Below, piece by piece: positions 37,171 through 45,147 of a stretch of 64,000 nucleotides of DNA (position 1 is the first letter of the stretch; the number at the start of each line of letters is the position of its first letter). This DNA comes from Pseudomonadota bacterium. Lineage in GTDB: Bacteria; Bdellovibrionota; UBA1018; CAIMNF01. The notes under the pieces were generated by a model. That model was not told where the DNA came from, did not search any database, and worked only from the letters and a program-made list of their open reading frames with translations. The translations under genes and the position numbers were made by a program. The DNA lies in NCBI GenBank assembly GCA_027491115.1, contig JAIXWV010000038.1:1-64000 (forward strand). The letters run 5' to 3'.

Positions 37171-38783
37171 CAGCGTTTTCCTCGACCCCATCTTCTCTTG
37201 AAGAGTTCGAGCAGTTCAAGGGTTTCTTCGATCCGGGTCAAAATACTGATTGCCACATATACTCCCACGCCGACCGAAACTCCGATCCCGACCCGCATTG
37301 CCCGGAACCAGGGCGGATTTATAGGCACCATTGGAGCGACCCAGTACCGATCCAAAGCCCAAACCACCACCCCCATGATCAATGCCGCAACCAGACATTT
37401 GAGAGCCGATCCAAGCAACTCCACTCCGGGAACGCGAACTCCTCCGCTCCGAAGCCGTCGACCGATCCAAAACCAGAGGAGGCCTGCATTGAGCAATGCC
37501 GTGAGAGAAGTGCCCAGTGCCAAGCCGGTGAACCCCAAGCTCCCCACGAGCATAAAGTTCGCCAAGAGGTTCACGCCCACCGAGAAAAAACTCGAAATCA
37601 CTGCGATCCGGGTTTCTCCCATGGCGTAACAGACCGGGACCAGGACCTTCACCACGGAGTAGGCGGTCAACCCGATCGAATAGGCGGCCAGCGCACGAGC
37701 CGTGTTCAGAGTGTCGAGTGGAGAGAACCTGCCATGCTCGAAAATGAGAGACAAGATCGGAACTCCCAGGAAAGCGAGACCAGCCGAGGCAGGAAAGTTT
37801 ACCGCGAACACCCGACGGATCGATTTCCGGAGCACCTCGACCGCTTGATCGGGCTCACGAGCCGACCAGTGCCGACTGAAAGCGGGAAGCGTAGCCGAGG
37901 CGAGCGACACTCCAAACACTCCGATCGGGAACTGCATGAGCCGGAAGGAATAATTGAGCCACGAAACCGCACCCTCACCCACTGAGGTCGCAAAGATACT
38001 GTTCACCAGGATGTTGATTTGGGTCGCAGCGAGTCCGACAGTGCCGGGGATCATGAGGCCCATCATCCGAATCAGAGCGGGGTCACGGAATACAGGTGAC
38101 TGGAGCGGTTGTGACCATTGGGGACGATAGCCCACTTTCAACAGAACAGGCCACTGGATCAAGGCCTGAATGAACCCACCTGCGACCACTCCCCAAGCCA
38201 TGCCTTCGATGGGGTGCTCAAAGAATCCGGCGAGCACGACCCCGGTCAGAATCGAAACCACATTGAAAAGAGCGGAGGCGAAAGAAGGAATGAAGAATTT
38301 TCCAGCAGCGTTCAGGATGGCCATGAAAGCCGCGGCGAGCGCGACCAAGGGAAAGAACGGCATCATGATCCGGGTCATGGTGACCGTCAGTTCGAATTTG
38401 CCCGGAATGTTACGAAAGGCGCCGGCATACAAGGCGACGAGTGGCTCGGCGTACAGGATCCCGAGCAAGGAAATCACTGAAACCGTCGCGAACAGAACAC
38501 CGAACACCCGAGTGGCGACCTGCCATCCTCTGGCTTTTCCCTCTTCTTTTTGAACCCGGATGAAGGTCGGGACCAAGGCCGCACTCATCGCACCCTCGGC
38601 AAAGAGGTCCCTCAAGAGGTTGGGAATCCGGAATGCGATCTGATAGGCGTCTGTCGCAGTCGAAGCACCGAACATCGCGGCGAAGACCTGCTCACGCACC
38701 AAACCCAGGATCCGGCTCAGGAAAACGGCGATCCCCATCGCTCCGGCGGATTTCAGCACGGAGGATCCGGACTTTTCAGACAT
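37170..38783 (-). CDS. murJ: Lipid II flippase MurJ
   Basis: Flips the peptidoglycan precursor lipid II across the inner membrane. 537 residues, about 14 membrane helices, with hallmark segments FLSRILGLVREQVFAAMFGA, AFRIPNLLRDLFAEGAMSAA and RVFGVLFATVSVISLLGI. The start overlaps the end of the 98-residue gene upstream by 8 bases. Followed by coupled DUF507 and then the lytic transglycosylase, a coherent cell-wall unit. Confidence 0.96.
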   Translation of the reverse strand: MSEKSGSSVLKSAGAMGIAVFLSRILGLVREQVFAAMFGASTATDAYQIAFRIPNLLRDLFAEGAMSAALVPTFIRVQKEEGKARGWQVATRVFGVLFATVSVISLLGILYAEPLVALYAGAFRNIPGKFELTVTMTRIMMPFFPLVALAAAFMAILNAAGKFFIPSFASALFNVVSILTGVVLAGFFEHPIEGMAWGVVAGGFIQALIQWPVLLKVGYRPQWSQPLQSPVFRDPALIRMMGLMIPGTVGLAATQINILVNSIFATSVGEGAVSWLNYSFRLMQFPIGVFGVSLASATLPAFSRHWSAREPDQAVEVLRKSIRRVFAVNFPASAGLAFLGVPILSLIFEHGRFSPLDTLNTARALAAYSIGLTAYSVVKVLVPVCYAMGETRIAVISSFFSVGVNLLANFMLVGSLGFTGLALGTSLTALLNAGLLWFWIGRRLRSGGVRVPGVELLGSALKCLVAALIMGVVVWALDRYWVAPMVPINPPWFRAMRVGIGVSVGVGVYVAISILTRIEETLELLELFKRRWGRGKR

Positions 38784-39072
38784 GGAAAGTCTTGTTCAAC
38801 CAGCGAGTTACGCCTTCTTCGATCTTGCCCTTGAAGGCGGAGGCCAGAAAGCTCAGTGAAACTTCGACAGACAACTCACCCTCGGTTGCAGTGAGCGTCC
38901 CACTGGCCATCGAGGACTTGAAGGTCACTTTTTTCGAGGCGTCTTCGCGAGAGACTTCCACCGTCCCGAGAGGGGTCTTACTCAGGAAACGGTCGATATC
39001 GGTTGAAACCGCCTGATAAATCACGTCGGAGGACTTTCCTGGAATCGTGAACTTTTTCGAGAAACTTGCCAT
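38776..39072 (-). CDS. Small protein resembling polyhydroxyalkanoate-system proteins
   Basis: 98 residues, no leader. KKFTIPGKSSDVIYQAVSTD, ASGTLTATEGELSVEVSLSF and the ending ASAFKGKIEEGVTRWLNKTF match the general pattern of the putative polyhydroxyalkanoic acid system (PHA_gran_rgn) family, which adopts a small alpha/beta fold. No PHA synthase is in the window, so a role in polymer storage is not supported by context. Sits 16 bases after the biotin-carboxylase-like gene and overlaps murJ. Confidence 0.55.
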   Translation of the reverse strand: MASFSKKFTIPGKSSDVIYQAVSTDIDRFLSKTPLGTVEVSREDASKKVTFKSSMASGTLTATEGELSVEVSLSFLASAFKGKIEEGVTRWLNKTFHV

Positions 39073-39088
39073 CAGACTCTCCTCACTT

Positions 39089-41047
39089 TCAATTGTTCTC
39101 CCAACGCTCGAGTTCGATCAGCTCCTGCCCCACCACCACCTCGTCCTCGGCCCTCACCTTGAGGGCTTTGATCCGGACGGGAATCGGAAGACGGTGCGGG
39201 ATCAGGTTCTGATGGGTCTCGAGAATGAGCACAGTTTGCTTGGGGAGCACTGGGGACTGCTCCTTGAAAAAAATGGAATGCACGCGCCCTCCGGTGAGAG
39301 CCATCAATGAAAGCGGACGTCCGCGCTCGGACCTGCGGACTGAAAAAAACCAGTTTTTCATCCGGACGATGTAGCGCTTGTCGTGCACTGGATAGACACA
39401 GATCCGCTCGGCTTTCGACTCTTGATTTTGGAAATACCCTTTCACCCCTCTCAATGCACCCGCACCGATCTCGAGTCGTTGGGTCCAGCGAAGCGAAGGC
39501 GCTCCGACCGGAAGCCGCTGATTCATCCAGATGAAACTCTCGTTCTCAGCCAAAGGAGGAGAGATTTCCGCAATCGCAGCAGAGATGGCAGGCAACCAGG
39601 ACGGATCCGGGGTTTGCTTGGGAATGAACTCTTCGTCCACAAACCCGGTGAAGAACATCGATTCCTCGACCCAAGGATGGGAAAGCAGTTCATACAAAAA
39701 GCGCTCGTTGGTCTGGATGCCACCCGAAATCCAGATCGATTCGAGAATTTCGCGGGCACGAACCAGCGCGGTTTTCCAATCCGTCGCAAAAAGTGTGACC
39801 TGTCCGAGGGCCCCGCTCGAACGCCAATCGACATCTTGCCCGGGGGTCACGCCCCAGTGGAGCACTCCTTCAAAATCACTGCCGCTCCAGTCGGTCTCCT
39901 GACTCACCTCGTGGACCACACCCGGATGGGGGACTTTAAGCCAGGTGTCCTCGGAATAAAGCTTGAGATTGATGCCGACAATTGGAGAATCTCCGCTCTC
40001 ATCGGCGCCGATTCGGGGCATGGATTTCGGTGGTGTCCGCAGCAAGGATGGCGCGAGCGTGTGAACCTGCCACTCGACCGCACGCGTCCGGCCGACACTT
40101 TCCCAGAGCCTAAATCCGAAATTGAGTCGCCCGAGCGCCTCAGTGAAATAAACTTCCAACCCGTTCGAGAGGAATACGAGATTCCCAACCCCGACAAAAT
40201 CCGCGGCATCGAGAAAGCGCGTGGAATAATCTTCGATTTTGAGCCGGGTCTCCTCGTCCAAGCTTTGGGCAGGACAAACCTCGACCCAGTTGCGTCCCTC
40301 GAACATGAGGGATCCGTCGATGACCGGGAAAAACTCGATGTGGCCCTCTTTGGTCCTCGCAAAAGGCTGGACAAAACAGCGCGAGCTCTCAAGGAACCGC
40401 TCAAAAAACAACAATGACGATCCGGAACCCTCACGGATCTGATTCATCCAGATCGGCACCCACTCATCGAGTTCTTCAAGTTCACGGATCACCCGCACAC
40501 CAAATCCACCACGGGCCCTGTAGGCGCTTTTCAGGACAAACGGCAATACAGCTCGACCTTCTCCCATCAGACGCTGGATGGATTGCTCGATCTCACGGGT
40601 AGAAGTGACGGGTTCGTCGGAAAGCACCAGAGTCGGCACTCCTGCACTTTTGGCGAGGCCGAGGGACTGGTGGATGTTCCAGAAGAGTTGAAGATTCCGG
40701 GAGGAAGAACAGATCGCGGCCAAACCGGATTGGCGTGCCCAGGTCTCCATCTCGGGGCGCTCACCCCAAAGGGTCACCCCGGGGTGGACCCAGAGGTGCT
40801 CGAAGGGCTCGACCTGGTCCCGTTGCTTGAAGGCTTCGAACAAGACCTTGATGCGAGTGCCTGCGTCGGGGTCGGTGATTTTTGGAAGCTGGGCCACCTC
40901 GGGATCCAAGCCCAATTCGGACAATTGGAACACGGCCAGACCGAGGGAGATGAGATCGTCCCGGATCTGGGTGGTGGCAGCCCCCTCACCAAGCAGTAAA
41001 ATTGCCGGTGGACGAGGGGCAGTTTGATCAGCTAAACCTAGTTTCAT
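39089..41047 (-). CDS. Diverged biotin-carboxylase/ATP-grasp protein with a non-biotinylated carrier-like tail
   Basis: 652 residues. The order follows an acyl-CoA carboxylase alpha subunit: preATP-grasp Rossmann (PAILLLGEGAATTQIRDDLI), ATP-grasp with PFVLKSAYRARGGFGVRV and EVYFTEALGRLNFGFRLWES (where active biotin carboxylases have a FIEMNxRxQVEHP motif), a C-terminal carboxylase domain (ALVRAREILESIWISGGIQT then NERFLYELL), and a terminal lipoyl/biotinyl-like hammerhead (RIKALKVRAEDEVVVGQEL). The catalytic Glu-x-Asn...Arg-x-Gln set is altered, and the protein ends at IELERWENN where the biotinyl Lys (A/V-M-K-M) should be. Probably a pseudo-enzyme or a carboxylase relative with another reaction. 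Confidence 0.7.
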   Translation of the reverse strand: MKLGLADQTAPRPPAILLLGEGAATTQIRDDLISLGLAVFQLSELGLDPEVAQLPKITDPDAGTRIKVLFEAFKQRDQVEPFEHLWVHPGVTLWGERPEMETWARQSGLAAICSSSRNLQLFWNIHQSLGLAKSAGVPTLVLSDEPVTSTREIEQSIQRLMGEGRAVLPFVLKSAYRARGGFGVRVIRELEELDEWVPIWMNQIREGSGSSLLFFERFLESSRCFVQPFARTKEGHIEFFPVIDGSLMFEGRNWVEVCPAQSLDEETRLKIEDYSTRFLDAADFVGVGNLVFLSNGLEVYFTEALGRLNFGFRLWESVGRTRAVEWQVHTLAPSLLRTPPKSMPRIGADESGDSPIVGINLKLYSEDTWLKVPHPGVVHEVSQETDWSGSDFEGVLHWGVTPGQDVDWRSSGALGQVTLFATDWKTALVRAREILESIWISGGIQTNERFLYELLSHPWVEESMFFTGFVDEEFIPKQTPDPSWLPAISAAIAEISPPLAENESFIWMNQRLPVGAPSLRWTQRLEIGAGALRGVKGYFQNQESKAERICVYPVHDKRYIVRMKNWFFSVRRSERGRPLSLMALTGGRVHSIFFKEQSPVLPKQTVLILETHQNLIPHRLPIPVRIKALKVRAEDEVVVGQELIELERWENN

Positions 41048-41093
41048 TCAGGGTTTAGGTTAGCGTAAGGTCAATCCAAAAGGAAACAATTCC

Positions 41094-42347
41094 ATGAGAG
41101 TTCCGGTCGCACTGGTGGACGCATTCAAAGAAGGCTTCGAGCCGGTCTTGACTGACTTCATGTCCCAACAGCGCCTGCTTCCCGAGGGGGAAACCCTTGA
41201 GTCGAAACGTTACCTTTCACGATCCATCGCGCCCCATGTGAAGGCACTTTCCAATCTCTTCAACCGGATGGAGGGGAGTCAAACGGATGGCATCGACACC
41301 GAAGCTTACTGGACCGAGGGAGGGAGTGCAAAGAACCGCCGACTCGCCTACTTTCTTTCGTTCATGCCCTGCAATCTGTTCCGGGTGGCCGCGGTCTGGA
41401 GTGAACTGCATCGTCTCGGATTCAAATGGCCCTTTCCTTCGGATGGCGAATTCCGTGGTCTGGAATGGGGGGCCGGTCTCGCTTCTGGCGCCTGTGGAAT
41501 CATTGCAGGAGAGAAGCACGCCCCCATCGGGCTGCCTGCTCGAGGCAATTTTGCTTTGATCGAACAGAGCAAGGCCGCCTTGCAAATGGGGAAAGCCTGG
41601 TTCGAGCATTTCTCCGGTGCGGGATTCGATGCACGTCCCTTTCACCGTCGAGTCGAGCTCGGACGTCGCTGGCTTCCCGAAGCAGCACCTCGGTTCCATT
41701 TGTTTGTTTCGAGCTATTTTTTGAACGAGAGCGAGCTGCCTCCCGAAGTCATCGCCTCGAATCTCATCGATACTTGCGAGCACCACCTCGAAGACGAGGG
41801 CGTGGTGATCCTGGTGGAACCCGCTTTGAGGTTGCAGTCTCGCAAGCTGCTCGAGATTCGCAAAGCCCTGATCGCCCACCCCAAAGTGAACTCCGGAGCG
41901 GTACCCCTTCAAGTTCTGCTACCTTGCCTCGGACACCAGGCCTGCGGGGCGCTGACCAAGGAAGACGACTGGTGCCATGAAGAAGTAAATTGGTGGAGAC
42001 CCGCCTACCTCAGGGAACTTGATGCCTTGGCCGGACTGGATCGGAAGTCCCTCCCCTTCAGCTACCTTGTACTACAAAAAACTCGTAAACCGCGCGAAGA
42101 GATCCTCCCTCGACTCAAAGGTCCGTCCGGCGGCCGACATCGTCTGGTCAGCCCGACCCATTCACTCGGCAAAAAAACCTGGGAATTCTTCATGTGTGGT
42201 GAAGAGGGAAAGCGTCGAGCACGACTCTCCCGGAAGGCGATTACCGGCGGAGGTGACGAGCCGGATCGTGGCTCCATTTTGCAGTGCGCCAAGCTCCATG
42301 GCGAGGCTAGCCTGACTCAGATCGATTCCACCGAGGTGCTGGACTGA
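41094..42347 (+). CDS. Rsm22-like SAM-dependent methyltransferase
   Basis: 417 residues, cytoplasmic. LEWGAGLASGACGI is the SAM-binding glycine loop. FHLFVSSYFLNESELPPEVI matches the family VxSYxLxEL segment, and VVILVEPALRLQSRKLLEIR the VEPGTPxGxxxIxxxR segment. Cysteines at about 278-300 (PCLGHQACGALTKEDDWCHE) recall the Cys cluster of Rsm22, which binds Fe-S or zinc in mitochondrial homologues acting on the small ribosomal subunit. The bacterial function is not established. Divergent from the biotin-carboxylase-like gene (46 bases). Confidence 0.75.
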   Translation: MRVPVALVDAFKEGFEPVLTDFMSQQRLLPEGETLESKRYLSRSIAPHVKALSNLFNRMEGSQTDGIDTEAYWTEGGSAKNRRLAYFLSFMPCNLFRVAAVWSELHRLGFKWPFPSDGEFRGLEWGAGLASGACGIIAGEKHAPIGLPARGNFALIEQSKAALQMGKAWFEHFSGAGFDARPFHRRVELGRRWLPEAAPRFHLFVSSYFLNESELPPEVIASNLIDTCEHHLEDEGVVILVEPALRLQSRKLLEIRKALIAHPKVNSGAVPLQVLLPCLGHQACGALTKEDDWCHEEVNWWRPAYLRELDALAGLDRKSLPFSYLVLQKTRKPREEILPRLKGPSGGRHRLVSPTHSLGKKTWEFFMCGEEGKRRARLSRKAITGGGDEPDRGSILQCAKLHGEASLTQIDSTEVLD

Positions 42348-42353
42348 GAATAT

Positions 42354-42382
42354 TTGACTCGACCGTCCATGCGCGGTATCCC
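42354..42382 (+). promoter_or_regulatory. Candidate promoter for tatA-hpt
   Basis: TTGACT (42354-42359), 17-base spacer, TATCCC (42377-42382). It lies about 36 bases before ATG 42419, which has a GGAGG ribosome-binding site. Confidence 0.5.
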
Positions 42383-42418
42383 TTTACCCCTCGCAAAACC
42401 TTTTCCTGGAGGACTTCC

Positions 42419-42637
42419 ATGTTTGGCATTTCTTTCGAACACATCCTGATCGTCGGCGTCGTACTCCTCATCTTTGGACCGCGCAGACTGCCGGAACTCG
42501 GAATGACCATGGGAAAAGCGGTCAAAAATTTCAAAGACTCGATCAGCGGCATCGAAGAAGCGAACTTCAAGAGGGTGAATGAGCCCGAGAAATCCGAGAA
42601 GACAGCAAACGCTCCGGAAACCAACACTCAGGCATGA
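42419..42637 (+). CDS. tatA: Twin-arginine translocase subunit TatA/TatE
   Basis: 72 residues. One N-terminal membrane helix (FEHILIVGVVLLIFGPRRLP, with the FGPxxLPELG hinge), then the amphipathic helix GMTMGKAVKNFKDSISGIEE and a charged tail. Forms the Tat pore with TatC, which is not in the window. Ribosome-binding site GGAGG; stop overlaps the hpt ATG. Confidence 0.95.
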   Translation: MFGISFEHILIVGVVLLIFGPRRLPELGMTMGKAVKNFKDSISGIEEANFKRVNEPEKSEKTANAPETNTQA

Positions 42638-43167
42638 ACGGGACTCCGAAGTTCAGCAAGGTTCTGAGCGAAGGTGACATCAAAATCATGGTCCGGGATC
42701 TCGCAGACCGGATCCGCAAGGACTACGACGGCGCACCGATCCTCCTGATCGGTGTTTTGAAGGGCGCCTTCGTATTCATGACCGATCTCATGCGCGAACT
42801 CCGGATGGATGTCGAGATCGACTTCGTCCGCCTGTCCAGTTACGGAAAAAACCGGCACTCCAGCGGGACCGTCACGCTTCTCAAGGACATTTCCAGGGAC
42901 ATTCGTGGCAAGCACGTCCTCATCGTCGAAGAAATCATCGACAGCGGTCGCTCACTCAAGTTCCTGTACGAGCGTCTGATCCAGTCCGAACCCGCCTCTC
43001 TCGAAATCGTGACCCTGCTCGACAAGGCCCAAAAACGAGTCGTTCATGTTCCGGTCAAATACGTGGGCCGGAAAGTCGACGATCAGTTTTTGATCGGCTA
43101 CGGCCTCGACCTGGAGGAACGGGAGCGCAATCTTCGCGAAGTCCTCACGCTTAGCTACCCCAACTGA
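42634..43167 (+). CDS. hpt: Hypoxanthine phosphoribosyltransferase
   Basis: Purine salvage: hypoxanthine/guanine plus PRPP to IMP/GMP. 177 residues. VLIVEEIIDSGRSLKFL is the PRPP loop (usually VEDIxDTG), FVRLSSYG and KYVGRKVDDQFLIGYGLDLE are typical of Hpt. Coupled to tatA (ATGA). Convergent, 17-base overlap with the next gene. Confidence 0.93.
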   Translation: MNGTPKFSKVLSEGDIKIMVRDLADRIRKDYDGAPILLIGVLKGAFVFMTDLMRELRMDVEIDFVRLSSYGKNRHSSGTVTLLKDISRDIRGKHVLIVEEIIDSGRSLKFLYERLIQSEPASLEIVTLLDKAQKRVVHVPVKYVGRKVDDQFLIGYGLDLEERERNLREVLTLSYPN

Positions 43168-43927
43168 AGTCGACCCTTTCACCCCCTTGTGCGGGGACCA
43201 TGCGCAAAGTACGGAGCTCGCGATAATTCCGGAATTCAAAGGTGAGCGGATGCCCCACCCGGGTTTCGATGCACTCGAAGGCACGGGGCTCACTCAGCAT
43301 GAAACGATGATTCGCGATTGTTTTTTTCAATATCGCATCCGGATTGAAGGGGACGGGGTAGTAGCCCGCACAGACAGTTTGGGCTGCTGGATCCAGCTCA
43401 CAGGGAACTTCGGTAGGCCGCGGAATCACACAAAAAATCGCATCAGGCGTGCAAATGAACGGACGACTCAAGCGGTCGTTTCCGAGAAACCGGAACTTGG
43501 AGCAGTATCCGAATGAAGGAGAATACCAAGTGGGCGCGTCCTCTCTTTTGGGGTTCTCCATCATCAGTCGTGCCGTTTCGTCGACATACACGGAGAGAAA
43601 TACCCCGTCAGCGCCCTCTGCATCCTGAATCACCGGATAGGATCCAGTCGTGATGTCGTTCTCGATTCGGTTGGCCTGCCCGGAAGGGGTAACCTCGAAC
43701 CGAACCTGACGCTCCACAAAAGAGAGCATTCCAGATGGAGATGCAGCAGAACCAGGAGGCTTACCTTCGAAAATCATGAGGCGAACCGGGGCAGTACCGG
43801 ACCCGCCTCTCATCTCCCGCAAAAAAATCGGTGCGCTCAAGGCTTCAGACCGGAACCGGACCTCCCCGCATCCCGCACCCCACACCAACACCCACCCGAT
43901 CCAGAAAACCTTTTTTCCGTAGCTCAT
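43151..43927 (-). CDS. Putative lipoprotein of unknown family
   Basis: 258 residues. The leader KKVFWIGWVLVWGAGC has a lipobox-like WGAGC with Cys20. The mature protein is beta-rich with about 7 further cysteines (for example FGYCSKFRF, FICTPDAIFCVIP, VPCELD), suggesting disulfides in the periplasm. No domain recognised. It lies downstream of the small-RNA locus on the same strand, but a strong terminator separates them, so it probably has its own promoter in 43930-44070. Confidence 0.75.
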   Translation of the reverse strand: MSYGKKVFWIGWVLVWGAGCGEVRFRSEALSAPIFLREMRGGSGTAPVRLMIFEGKPPGSAASPSGMLSFVERQVRFEVTPSGQANRIENDITTGSYPVIQDAEGADGVFLSVYVDETARLMMENPKREDAPTWYSPSFGYCSKFRFLGNDRLSRPFICTPDAIFCVIPRPTEVPCELDPAAQTVCAGYYPVPFNPDAILKKTIANHRFMLSEPRAFECIETRVGHPLTFEFRNYRELRTLRMVPAQGGERVDFSWGS

Positions 43928-44072
43928 TCAGCACTCACCCCTCTTGTTTCATTAAGGTGCAGAACACCTGCCAAGAGGAGATGCTGAAAACAGTAAGCAT
44001 TCCGGAAGGATGGTCGGACCGCGTCCCGCAACTGTCGACAAGTTTCGAACCACGATCCGGATTCCGGAATCC

Positions 44073-44112
44073 AAAAAGAAAAAACCCCGGTAGGAGAAAC
44101 CTCCCACCGGGG
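44073..44112 (-). terminator. Rho-independent terminator of the small RNA
   Basis: On the minus strand CCCCGGTGGGAG and CTCCTACCGGGG form a 12-bp stem (one G-U) around a 4-base loop, then TTTTTTCTTTTT. One of the strongest terminators in the window. No protein gene ends upstream of it on this strand. Confidence 0.92.
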
Positions 44113-44242
44113 CCCGTAAAGGGTCAAACCGATCACTCCGTCGATCAAGCCAATGCTTTATCCAATCCCTTGGATGGACCTCGACCGCAACCACACTTCG
44201 ATACAGTTGCCTCGTCCCTGAAGCCGATCTCACAACCGATGT
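44079..44242 (-). ncRNA. Unassigned small RNA, about 160 nt
   Basis: A 419-base gap (43928-44346) contains on the minus strand a consensus-like promoter and, about 130 bases on, a strong terminator, with no credible reading frame between. The transcript can form a perfect AUCCAA/UUGGAU hairpin with a GGGA loop (near 44161-44176), closed further out by GUCGA/UCGAC, then the terminator. It does not match 6S RNA, SRP RNA, tmRNA, RNase P or any riboswitch consensus I know. It could be a trans-acting small RNA, or a leader whose terminator controls the lipoprotein gene at 43927. Termini are estimated. Confidence 0.6.
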
Positions 44243-44248
44243 AGCTCC

Positions 44249-44276
44249 ATCGTAACGAACCCCTACCGGGTGTCAA
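44249..44276 (-). promoter_or_regulatory. Promoter of the small RNA
   Basis: On the minus strand TTGACA (44271-44276, consensus), a 16-base spacer and TACGAT (44249-44254). It points at the terminator at 44073-44112. Confidence 0.65.
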
Positions 44277-44322
44277 TTCCCTCTCGTTCTTTTTTGATAA
44301 AATATTTTATTTTCGAAACGAT

Positions 44323-44341
44323 CTTAGATTGAGAATCTAAG
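44323..44341. repeat. 8-bp inverted repeat before the methyltransferase start
   Basis: CTTAGATT-GAG-AATCTAAG ends 5 bases before ATG 44347 and its right arm merges with the AAG of the purine-rich AAGAAGG. It could be an operator or an RNA hairpin limiting ribosome access. Confidence 0.5.
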
Positions 44342-44346
44342 AAGGC

Positions 44347-45147
44347 ATGAAAGAAGACCTGAGCACACTCTGGCGCGGAAACTCCGAAGAACTCCTAAAG
44401 GCCCTGCACATTCTCACCCGGGAAGGAAAGCTGAACGCGGATTCCCGACGCAAATTGAAGCAGGTGCATCATCTTGCCCAGCTCATCGAGCCCTTGATCC
44501 GCAAACTCCACAATACGGATTCAGGAATGACCGTCGTGGACATGGGTGCCGGGAAGTCCTACCTCGGATTCATTCTCACCGATCTCTACTTGAAGCAGCT
44601 TGGCGGAGCTCGAATGATCTCGATCGAGAACCGTCCCGAGCTCGTCGAGCGCTCACAAAAACTTGCCTCGGATTCAGGATTTAGCATGATGGAATTCATC
44701 GCTTCGACCATTGGAGAGGCCCATGTCAAGGGATCGGTTGATCTGGTCACCGCTCTGCATGCTTGCGACACCGCAACAGATGATGCGATTCGCTTCGGAT
44801 TGCGACACGAGGCTCGCGCCTTCGCTTTGGTTCCGTGCTGCCAGGCGGAAGTGGCCTCACAATTGGGCGGGATCCCTGCGCCCGATCGATCCCCCCTGTA
44901 CCGCCAGGCCCTGCACCGCAGGGAGTTTGGAAGCCACCTCACGAACGTGATCCGGACCCTGTACTTGAGCTCGCTCGGTTATCAGGTCACGGTCACCGAG
45001 CTGGTTGGCTGGGAACACTCGATGAAGAATGAGCTGATCCTCGCTGAGAAAAAATCAGGACCGGAGCACCCCGAGGCACTCCGGTCCAAACAACAGCTGG
45101 AGAGCTTGCTTCAGACCTTCCCGGTCCGACCGACGCTCTTCAAATAG
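44347..45147 (+). CDS. Methyltransf_32-type SAM-dependent methyltransferase
   Basis: 266 residues, cytoplasmic. VDMGAGKSYLGFILTDLYLK is the SAM glycine motif, RKLKQVHHLAQLIEPLI precedes it, LVTALHACDTATDDAIRFGL matches the family LHACGDLT segment, and FALVPCCQAEVAS the VPCC segment. The PF13679 family includes METTL25-like and RRNAD1-like proteins and bacterial members of unknown substrate; RNA is plausible. Preceded by the 8-bp inverted repeat and an AT-rich tract. Tail-to-tail with the TonB receptor. Confidence 0.82.
   Translation: MKEDLSTLWRGNSEELLKALHILTREGKLNADSRRKLKQVHHLAQLIEPLIRKLHNTDSGMTVVDMGAGKSYLGFILTDLYLKQLGGARMISIENRPELVERSQKLASDSGFSMMEFIASTIGEAHVKGSVDLVTALHACDTATDDAIRFGLRHEARAFALVPCCQAEVASQLGGIPAPDRSPLYRQALHRREFGSHLTNVIRTLYLSSLGYQVTVTELVGWEHSMKNELILAEKKSGPEHPEALRSKQQLESLLQTFPVRPTLFK

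Noticed and set aside
44079-44242. Small RNA as 6S RNA, SRP RNA or a cobalamin/TPP/c-di-GMP riboswitch
   Set aside because: No long closed rod with central bubble, no SRP apical loop, and none of the conserved riboswitch cores I know; left unassigned.
43831-44244. 137-codon plus-strand frame across the small-RNA locus
   Set aside because: Begins inside the opposite lipoprotein gene, has low-complexity Pro/Ser/Arg composition and no ribosome-binding site; the promoter and terminator on the other strand explain the region better.
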